DNA of 55,457 nt from Algicola sp. (lineage in GTDB: Bacteria > Bacteroidota > Bacteroidia > Flavobacteriales > Flavobacteriaceae). Positions within the stretch are counted from its first letter, which is position 1. Each line of letters starts with the position of its first letter. Below the pieces are notes generated by a model that worked only from the letters and a program-made list of their open reading frames with translations, had not been told where the DNA came from and searched no databases. Position numbers and translations under genes: made by a program. The DNA is taken from contig JAAEZI010000011.1 of the NCBI GenBank assembly GCA_018222915.1, positions 40,173 through 95,629 on the forward strand, written 5' to 3'. This document shows positions 1 to 6,204 of the stretch, one piece after another.

Positions 1-1390
1 TTTTGATAACATCACCATCAGCGATGATAATCATTTTAGTTGGTGTACTCTGCGTTTTGTCATCAGAAATTTTAAAAGGCTTTATGCGCTTATCATAAGC
101 AGATGTAAAAGTGCCTTCAAGCAGGACGGCTAAAGTCTGATAGGGTTCCTTATAAGTCTCTGGATTCGGCTCTTTTGTAACAATGTCTAAACTAATTTCT
201 CGAGGAACACCCTCTAGTTTTGTTAGTTGAGAACTTCGTAACAAAATGGTTTTGTCAATGCCGTTTTTTATCGTGTCTATCTGACTCGCAAAATCAAATT
301 TGATAGGGTCGAGATTGGTAGTAATGGGATGGTTTGGATTGCTAGCCGCTAAAGGCGAATAGGGCCATCTTAAAGGTTGAAACTGGGAATTACTGCCTTC
401 TCCTATGGCGAGTGTGATGGGAGCAGAGTACATGTCGTTGACAATGACTGGATTTACTCTTACACCATATTTAAAGAAAAAATCATTGAGATTGAGATCT
501 TTTATCACCGCAAAGCCTTTCCCTGACTCATTCATTAAGCTGTCGCGATCCATAATGATACTTTCGGTAAGCCAAAGACTTTTCCCACCTTTCATGGTAT
601 ATTGATCCAATACGTATTTCTCTTCTTCCGTAAAGGCAACACTTGGTTTTGCTGAAATAATCAAGTCATAATTCTCGATGTCCTTCAAGGTTTTTTGAGG
701 ATTAGAGGCAACGCTATCCAAGGTAAATGGAGCTAAAAAGTAATGCTGTCCTAACTTTTTTAATAAGTCAGCCACATAAATATCACTTAACTGACCGTTA
801 CCTTTTAAAATGGCTATTTTCTTTTGCTTCGGTCGAATCAACTTTTTAAAGGCTTCTGCAAAAGCATATTCTAAATTTTGTATGGAGCCGTTTACGAGTT
901 CCTGATCTGTCGCGCCAATTTTATTTTTTATAAGTGGAACAACGACCGTTTGCTCATTATAACTAGCCAATGCCCAAGGGATGATAACCTCCTGACTTGC
1001 TTTTCCATTCTCCTTAATATTAATTTGAAACGGTTGCATGCCACGCTGCGCTAATTGCTGTAAGTTTTGGTTACGCGTTGCTTCTTCGGCCAAAGGATTG
1101 ATAAATTCGAAAATGACGTTGTCATTATAAACCTTGAATTCCTCAAGCAATTGCTGGGTTTCATCGCGTAACCTTCGGAATTCGGAAGGAAATTCGCCCT
1201 CTAAAAACACATCGATTACGATGGGAGATTCGACGTCCGAAATTGTCTCTAAGGCAGCTTCTGAAAGAGTATACCGACGATCTTGTGTAAGATCAAAGCG
1301 TTGGTAAAATCCACTTGATATCACATTCACCACAACGATAATAATCAGTGTGGCAGCGATAATCATTATATTTTTTTTATTCTTTAGCAT
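1..1390 (-). CDS. gldG: GldG, gliding-motility ABC transporter auxiliary protein (3' end cut off)
   Basis: Open for 463 codons from an ATG at 1388-1390 to the window edge with no stop, so the C-terminus lies outside. One N-terminal membrane segment (about residues 8-24, IIAATLIIIVVVNV) is followed by RFDLTQDRRYTLSE, the signature at the start of GldG proteins, and then a long extracytoplasmic region of the ABC-transporter auxiliary type. GldG works with GldF and the ATPase GldA in an ABC complex required for gliding and linked to type IX secretion in Flavobacterium (family knowledge). The start overlaps the upstream gene by 14 nt; a second ATG eight codons in (1364-1366) would remove the overlap. 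It is the last visible gene of the minus-strand array starting at 3973. Confidence 0.9.
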   Translation of the reverse strand, partial: MLKNKKNIMIIAATLIIIVVVNVISSGFYQRFDLTQDRRYTLSEAALETISDVESPIVIDVFLEGEFPSEFRRLRDETQQLLEEFKVYNDNVIFEFINPLAEEATRNQNLQQLAQRGMQPFQINIKENGKASQEVIIPWALASYNEQTVVVPLIKNKIGATDQELVNGSIQNLEYAFAEAFKKLIRPKQKKIAILKGNGQLSDIYVADLLKKLGQHYFLAPFTLDSVASNPQKTLKDIENYDLIISAKPSVAFTEEEKYVLDQYTMKGGKSLWLTESIIMDRDSLMNESGKGFAVIKDLNLNDFFFKYGVRVNPVIVNDMYSAPITLAIGEGSNSQFQPLRWPYSPLAASNPNHPITTNLDPIKFDFASQIDTIKNGIDKTILLRSSQLTKLEGVPREISLDIVTKEPNPETYKEPYQTLAVLLEGTFTSAYDKRIKPFKISDDKTQSTPTKMIIIADGDVIK

Positions 1391-1871
1391 CGAAAGTTAT
1401 AGTTTCTTTATAGGGATTAACATTCGTAACGAGGCCGTCTGTAAAAACAACTTCCAAACATTCCTTTTTTGTATTAAAGGCGCCTGGTTCAATACCTAAG
1501 CTATAATTCCATTTGTTGTCGTTATGTGCTTTGGCTTTTTCATTCCATGAAAGCCATTCGGCCTTTCCTAAGAGATTTTCAATCTCTTCTTTTGTCTTTC
1601 CTATAAGTTTTTCCGACGAAATTAAGTCGTCCGATAGTTCATAACGCAGTGCAGGTGTCTCTTGCCATAATTCCATCGTAAAATGTTTTTGATGATGGAA
1701 GTTGGTAAAAATATTTATCATGGGATACACCGCATAAAAATAAACAAGCGGTGTTAATGCTAGACTGACCAAAATGGTAAGCCACTTCCGTCGATCTATG
1801 GTTTTTACAAAAAGGAAAACCAACGCAAACACCACACATATGATTATGACTAAAGGGATGGTAATAATCAT
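1377..1871 (-). CDS. Unrecognised membrane-anchored protein between gldF and gldG, BamE/SmpA-like C-terminal half
   Basis: This 164-aa protein has two hydrophobic segments near the N-terminus (about residues 3-23 and 31-52) and a soluble remainder. The C-terminal half contains KLIGKTKEEIENLLGKAEW, then WNYSLG, then LEVVFTDGLVTNV. That order (helix with a G-K/T-x-x-E-V/I pattern, then strands ending in a 'F..G.V' strand) resembles the small BamE/SmpA-like fold, but I infer this by eye only. It starts with a 4-nt overlap on gldF and ends overlapping gldG by 14 nt, so it is very likely co-translated with them. The usual flavobacterial arrangement has gldF directly followed by gldG, which makes this gene an insertion. 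Its function is unknown; an accessory to the Gld ABC complex is possible, a passenger gene equally so. Confidence 0.75.
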   Translation of the reverse strand: MIITIPLVIIICVVFALVFLFVKTIDRRKWLTILVSLALTPLVYFYAVYPMINIFTNFHHQKHFTMELWQETPALRYELSDDLISSEKLIGKTKEEIENLLGKAEWLSWNEKAKAHNDNKWNYSLGIEPGAFNTKKECLEVVFTDGLVTNVNPYKETITFDAKE

Positions 1872-2596
1872 TGTTTCGTCTGTTTTAGATTGAGTCTTGT
1901 TAAAACTATAAAAAAGCCAGTCATACTCAGAAAATACACAATGTCTCGAGTATCTAACACACCACGACTCATACTCTTAAAATGCGATTCCATGCCTAAC
2001 TTTTCTATGTAAAAAGCATCTCCAAATAGGTTGTAATTGGACAAGCCTTCGAAACCAAAATAAAAAATAAAACAGATAAAAACAGCCACGATAAACGCCA
2101 CAATTTGATTATCGGTTAAGCTGGATGAAAATATACCAATGGCTGTGTAAGAAGCAATCAAGAATAAAAGTCCGAAGTACGAGCCCATAACACTACCAAT
2201 GTCAAGATTTCCTTCAGGGTTTCCTAATTTGGAAATAGTGTATACATATAACAGTGTAGGAATCAAGGCCAAAACAATCAGTACGAACGCCCCAAAATAT
2301 TTACCCATCACAATTTTAAAATGGCTAATGGGTTTGGTGAGTAATAATTCTAAGGTGCCCTGTTTTTTTTCATCTGCAAAACTACGCATCGTTACTGCAG
2401 GTACTAGGAATATAAGTATCCAAGGTGCTAATAGGAAAAAGTTAGAAAGATCCGCAAATCCGTTGTCTAGAATATTAAACTCTCCCTTGAAAAGCCAAAG
2501 AAAGAGTCCGTTTAATAATAGGAACACAGCAATCACCAAATACCCGATGGGTGAGGCGAAAAAGGTATTAATTTCTTTTTTTAATATGGCGAACAT
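1868..2596 (-). CDS. gldF: GldF, gliding-motility ABC transporter permease
   Basis: A 242-aa ABC-2 type permease with about six hydrophobic segments. The N-terminal motif MFAILKKEINTFFASPIGYLV and the segment SFADEKKQGTLELLLTKPIS (cytoplasmic loop after the second membrane segment) are typical of GldF and related ABC-2 permeases. It forms the membrane channel partner of GldA/GldG in the gliding apparatus (known for the family). Its ATG shares one base with the stop codon of the small upstream membrane gene (TAATG), and its own end overlaps the next gene by 4 nt, so translation is coupled along the array. No defect is visible. Confidence 0.92.
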   Translation of the reverse strand: MFAILKKEINTFFASPIGYLVIAVFLLLNGLFLWLFKGEFNILDNGFADLSNFFLLAPWILIFLVPAVTMRSFADEKKQGTLELLLTKPISHFKIVMGKYFGAFVLIVLALIPTLLYVYTISKLGNPEGNLDIGSVMGSYFGLLFLIASYTAIGIFSSSLTDNQIVAFIVAVFICFIFYFGFEGLSNYNLFGDAFYIEKLGMESHFKSMSRGVLDTRDIVYFLSMTGFFIVLTRLNLKQTKQ

Positions 2597-2823
2597 TAGT
2601 GATGACGTTTCTTTTTGATATGAGTTTTAAATTTTATCCATTTGATACCATAGAAGACAATAAATGTAAAGCTAAATACGCTAGCAAAAAAACTCACGGT
2701 TTGTGGTGTCGGTTTTTTACTACCTAAGCGATTAAAAAGTAATGCAATAACAAAAAGAATCATCCATACGATAACCGGAGTTATTAATTCTTTTTTTAGG
2801 TATTTTCTTTCTTCGTCGGTCAT
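2596..2823 (-). CDS. Small two-helix membrane protein, function unknown
   Basis: A 75-aa protein with a charged N-terminus (MTDEERKYLKKEL), two hydrophobic helices at about residues 14-32 and 43-61, and a very basic tail ending KKKRHH. I do not recognise a named family. Reality as a gene is supported by its position: 11 nt downstream of the monooxygenase-like gene and one base overlapping gldF (TAATG). It may be a small accessory of the Gld permease or simply a conserved operon member. Confidence 0.75.
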   Translation of the reverse strand: MTDEERKYLKKELITPVIVWMILFVIALLFNRLGSKKPTPQTVSFFASVFSFTFIVFYGIKWIKFKTHIKKKRHH

Positions 2824-2834
2824 GATACCGTTTT

Positions 2835-3131
2835 TTATGACAAGCTATGTAGCTTATCAACACTCCAGGCTTCTGGTTTTGCGTTAAACAAGGGTTTGGT
2901 CTTGGACCAGATGTGTCTAAACAAATCTGATTGTCGATAGGCTTCTAGCCGACTTTCATTTTGCCAATAACTATATGTAAAAAACACATGCGAATGCTCT
3001 TTGTCTTGATAGAGTTCCAAAAATTCACAGCCATCAAAAGCTCTAATTGCGTCTTTATTATCCTCAAAATTATTGAGAAAAGTGGTAATATTGGATGGTT
3101 CGAAACTCATTTTTACAATTCTTACAAACAT
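2835..3131 (-). CDS. Antibiotic biosynthesis monooxygenase (ABM) domain protein
   Basis: A 98-aa single-domain protein of the dimeric alpha-beta barrel ABM family. The features seen are an opening strand (MFVRIVKMSFE), the central FDGCEFLELYQDKEHSHVFF stretch, then YWQNESRLEAYRQSDLF, which matches the usual 'Y.W.s.eal.ah..s..f' helix of this family. Family members include quinol oxygenases and haem-degrading enzymes, but many are uncharacterised and no substrate can be assigned here. It lies 5 nt after the SAM hydroxide adenosyltransferase gene and 11 nt before the small membrane gene, so it is in the same transcript that leads to gldF and gldG. Confidence 0.85.
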   Translation of the reverse strand: MFVRIVKMSFEPSNITTFLNNFEDNKDAIRAFDGCEFLELYQDKEHSHVFFTYSYWQNESRLEAYRQSDLFRHIWSKTKPLFNAKPEAWSVDKLHSLS

Positions 3132-3136
3132 CTATA

Positions 3137-3973
3137 TTAAAGTTTTGAAAAATTAACAGTGACAGTATCTCTAACTTTTAAACCCATGAGACTAGAAGCA
3201 CTTCCTACACTCGCATTATCACTCTTATAAACCGCAATCTCTAAGTATCCTGAACTATTGAAAACCACTAATCCTTTGCCTTCATCATAGCGTTTATCTT
3301 CAGGAATATCAAAATTAATCACGTCGCTGTATTTATCATAAATGGTTTTAAACTTATAACTGCGCGCTGAAATTTCATAGTCGCGCGTTTTTTGAACACT
3401 CTCGAAAAATTTGCGTTTAATATTTGTAATGACATTGCCATAGTTATCAATATAAATGACGCTACCTATTATTTGATTTTTTTCATCATTCACAAAAGGG
3501 TTCAAGTTTTTGATTGGTTTGATATGATCTATCAGCTTACCAATGACTTCCAAAGTCCCACCACGTGCAATGTGGCAGGCGACATTCACAAAGACATCCA
3601 ATACGGGAAAACTGGTGCCTACACGATCGTGAATATTAATTTCTACAATTTTTTGTGGCGCAATTTCAGAACAAATCATGCTCATAATCCCATTGTTGGC
3701 ACAAATAAAATAATGATCATCTAATTTAACGGCAATATGTTTATTCTCAGGGTTGAGTTCAGAATCTATACCAATCACATGAATAGTGCCTTTCGGAAAG
3801 CTGCTGTAAGCATTCTGAATGATGTAGGCGGCTTCAGGAACATTGAAAGGCGCTACAGAATGAGAGATATCAACAATTCTCACATCCGGCAATTCACTAT
3901 AAATCGCTCCCTTGATGGCGCCAGCAAAGTGGTCTTTCTCGCCAAAATCGGTTGTTAATGTGATGATTGCCAT
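3137..3973 (-). CDS. SAM hydroxide adenosyltransferase (DUF62 family)
   Basis: A 278-aa protein of the SAM-hydrolysing family related to fluorinase and chlorinase. The N-terminus ITLTTDFGEKDHFAGAIKG and the segment DISHSVAPFNVPEAAY are the hallmark substrate-binding regions; a HIARGG motif follows near residue 133 and supplies the conserved histidine seen in the hydroxide-using subgroup. The C-terminal beta domain carries YIDNYGNVITNI. The expected reaction is S-adenosylmethionine plus water giving adenosine and methionine. It is the first gene of the minus-strand array leading through ABM and gldF to gldG, and is divergent from phoH with a 209-bp spacer. Confidence 0.9.
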   Translation of the reverse strand: MAIITLTTDFGEKDHFAGAIKGAIYSELPDVRIVDISHSVAPFNVPEAAYIIQNAYSSFPKGTIHVIGIDSELNPENKHIAVKLDDHYFICANNGIMSMICSEIAPQKIVEINIHDRVGTSFPVLDVFVNVACHIARGGTLEVIGKLIDHIKPIKNLNPFVNDEKNQIIGSVIYIDNYGNVITNIKRKFFESVQKTRDYEISARSYKFKTIYDKYSDVINFDIPEDKRYDEGKGLVVFNSSGYLEIAVYKSDNASVGSASSLMGLKVRDTVTVNFSKL

Positions 3974-4089
3974 GTATTACTTGCAGTAATTTTAAGGGTG
4001 ATTTAAGCTCTTTTTTTAAATGAAACAAAACTGTTAAAAACTAATCATATTTTAACCTAAAGGACACCTTAAGAATTAAATAGTTTAGT

Positions 4090-4097
4090 TATTTTTG
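4090..4097 (+). promoter_or_regulatory. Candidate -7 element for phoH
   Basis: TATTTTTG fits the Bacteroidetes TAnnTTTG -7 consensus and lies in the divergent spacer about 85 bp before the phoH start. No clear -33 TTTG is seen at 19-21 bp upstream, so the call is weak; the region is also rich in A/T runs. Confidence 0.3.
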
Positions 4098-4182
4098 ATT
4101 GTAATGTTATGAAAACATCGCTATTTTGTTTCATCACAAAACTAATAAAAGAAAACAGATTAATTTATAATTCTTACCGCTT

Positions 4183-5136
4183 TTGAACGAACTTATTTTA
4201 GAACTAGAAGAAATTACTCCTAAAGAATTTTTTGGAGCCCAGAATGCCAATATCAAAGTACTAAAAGAATATTTTCCCAAACTTAAAATTGTCGCTAGAG
4301 GCAATAGTATAAAAGCCTATGGCGATGAAGACTTACTAGAAGAGTTTGACCGTCGTATGAACATGCTTATGGAGCATTTTGGGAAATACAATAAAATAGA
4401 TGAAAACGTGATAGAACGAGTGCTTACCAGTCAGAGTAGTGACGATTATACCACATCAGATCAGAGTGGTGAAGTTATCGTTCATGGCGTTAGCGGTCGT
4501 ATTATAAAAGCGCAAACTGTCAACCAACGAAAACTGGTTGAGAGTATGCGTAAAAATGATATGGTTTTTGCCATTGGTCCTGCCGGTACAGGAAAGACGT
4601 ATACTGGCGTTGCTCTTGCAGTTAAAGCCTTAAAAAACAAAGAGGTTAAGCGTATCATTCTTACGCGTCCAGCCGTAGAGGCAGGTGAAAATCTTGGGTT
4701 TCTTCCTGGGGATTTAAAGGAAAAATTGGATCCGTACATGCAGCCATTATACGATGCGTTACGCGATATGATTCCTGCAGAGAAATTGGCGCATTTCATT
4801 GAGAACGGTACCATCCAAATTGCACCATTGGCCTTTATGCGAGGAAGAACCTTAGACAATGCCTTTGTGATCTTGGATGAAGGGCAGAATACCACACACG
4901 CCCAAATGAAAATGTTTTTGACACGTATGGGTAAAAATGCTAAATTCTTACTAACAGGAGATCCAGGACAAGTCGATTTACCACGACGTACGATTTCAGG
5001 ATTAAAAGAGGCGTTGCTGGTCTTGAAAAATGTCGAAGGTATTGGCATGATTTACTTGGACGATAAAGATGTCATTCGTCATAAATTAGTGAAGAAAGTC
5101 ATAGAGGCTTATAAAAGTATAGAGAATAGAGATTAA
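4183..5136 (+). CDS. phoH: PhoH family protein (P-loop ATPase)
   Basis: A 317-aa protein with an N-terminal RNA-binding-like region (NANIKVLKEYFPKLKIVARG) and a C-terminal PhoH ATPase domain. The Walker A motif GPAGTGKT is at about residues 132-139 and Walker B is FVILDEGQN near 230, with LTGDPGQVDLPRR downstream. The family is ATP-binding and linked to RNA processing; its precise role in Bacteroidetes is not established. The start is a TTG at 4183. No ATG exists until about residue 59, and homologous proteins begin with the same ELEEI..EFFGAQNANI region, so TTG is the natural choice. It is probably followed by purC in the same direction. Confidence 0.93.
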   Translation: MNELILELEEITPKEFFGAQNANIKVLKEYFPKLKIVARGNSIKAYGDEDLLEEFDRRMNMLMEHFGKYNKIDENVIERVLTSQSSDDYTTSDQSGEVIVHGVSGRIIKAQTVNQRKLVESMRKNDMVFAIGPAGTGKTYTGVALAVKALKNKEVKRIILTRPAVEAGENLGFLPGDLKEKLDPYMQPLYDALRDMIPAEKLAHFIENGTIQIAPLAFMRGRTLDNAFVILDEGQNTTHAQMKMFLTRMGKNAKFLLTGDPGQVDLPRRTISGLKEALLVLKNVEGIGMIYLDDKDVIRHKLVKKVIEAYKSIENRD

Positions 5137-5149
5137 TTTTTTTAGAAGC

Positions 5150-5215
5150 TTATTCCAGCTGTCGGCAGTCGCTCTCGTTGAGGAGCTTCAACAAAGCCTC
5201 CATCTGGGCTAGGGT
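5150..5215. repeat. Intergenic element with short hairpin, resembling a flavobacterial interspersed repeat
   Basis: The 108-bp phoH-purC spacer is more GC-rich than the other spacers here. It contains GTTGAG-GAGC-TTCAAC at 5177-5192 (five Watson-Crick pairs plus a G-T) and ends in a 'ctgggctag' tail. Short GC-richer intergenic elements ending in similar 'GGGCTAG' tails recur in many flavobacterial genomes in my recollection; only one copy is present in this window, so the repeat nature is inference. Confidence 0.3.
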
Positions 5216-5244
5216 TTAGATCATCACAAAACACCTAATTATTC

Positions 5245-6204
5245 GTGGCAAACCAAAAGCATACCATCACCGAATCAAACTTCAAGTTTCCCAACCAAAA
5301 AAGTGTCTATAAAGGGAAAGTTCGAGAAGTTTACAATATTAATGACCAAGAGCTCGTCATGATCGCCACCGATCGCTTATCCGCATTCGACGTGGTGATG
5401 CCTAAGGGCATACCTTACAAAGGGCAAATCCTTAATCAGATTGCGACCAGTATGATGAAAGCCACTGAAGATTTAGTGCCTAATTGGTTAACGGCAACAC
5501 CTGATCCTAATGTGGCTGTCGGACACCTATGTGAACCGTTTAAGGTAGAAATGGTAATACGTGGTTATATGTCTGGCCATGCAGCAAGAGAATATAAGGC
5601 AGGAAAACGTTTGTTATGCGGAGTTGCTATGCCAGATGGTATGAAGGAAAATGATCAATTCCCTGAACCTATTATTACGCCTGCCACAAAAGCTGAAATG
5701 GGTGATCATGACGAGGATATTTCTCGAGAGGATATTCTAAAAAGAGGCATATTGTCTGAAGCGGATTATGTAGTCCTTGAAGATTATACCAGAAAGTTAT
5801 TTCAACGTGGTTCTGAGATTGCCGCTAAACGCGGACTCATATTAGTTGACACCAAATATGAGTTTGGAAAAACAAAAGATGGCAAAATTGTACTTATTGA
5901 TGAAATTCATACACCAGATTCGTCACGGTATTTTTATGCCGATGGTTATCAAGACCGTCAAGATAAAGGTGAACCACAAAAACAATTGTCTAAAGAATTT
6001 GTAAGACAATGGCTCATCTCCAACAATTTCCAAGGGTTGGAAGGTCAAAAGGTTCCAGAGATGAGTGATGACTACATCGAAACGGTGAGTGAGCGTTATA
6101 TCGAACTCTATGAAAACATCATGGGCGAACCATTTGTAAAAGCCGATGTCTCTAATATTCAGAGTAGGATAGAGGCTAATGTTTTGGCGTATTTAAATGC
6201 CTAG
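5245..6204 (+). CDS. purC: Phosphoribosylaminoimidazole-succinocarboxamide synthase (SAICAR synthase)
   Basis: A 319-aa SAICAR synthase, which joins CAIR and aspartate using ATP in purine synthesis. Motifs seen in order are KVREVYNI (nucleotide loop, near residue 24), [43 protein letters not shown] and [14 protein letters not shown]. Length suits the longer form of the enzyme found in Bacteroidetes. The start is GTG at 5245; the next in-frame ATG is inside the conserved ATDRLSAF region, so GTG is required. Its stop TAG is immediately followed by the stop codon of the convergent sensor gene with no base between. Confidence 0.97.
   Translation: MANQKHTITESNFKFPNQKSVYKGKVREVYNINDQELVMIATDRLSAFDVVMPKGIPYKGQILNQIATSMMKATEDLVPNWLTATPDPNVAVGHLCEPFKVEMVIRGYMSGHAAREYKAGKRLLCGVAMPDGMKENDQFPEPIITPATKAEMGDHDEDISREDILKRGILSEADYVVLEDYTRKLFQRGSEIAAKRGLILVDTKYEFGKTKDGKIVLIDEIHTPDSSRYFYADGYQDRQDKGEPQKQLSKEFVRQWLISNNFQGLEGQKVPEMSDDYIETVSERYIELYENIMGEPFVKADVSNIQSRIEANVLAYLNA

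Noticed and set aside
2199..2618. 139-aa plus-strand open frame over gldF
   Set aside because: Antisense to gldF, no recognisable domain or signal.
4482..5048. 188-aa open frame on the minus strand inside phoH
   Set aside because: Fully antisense to a strongly conserved gene; composition is that of a shadow frame (serine, proline and lysine rich, no domain).
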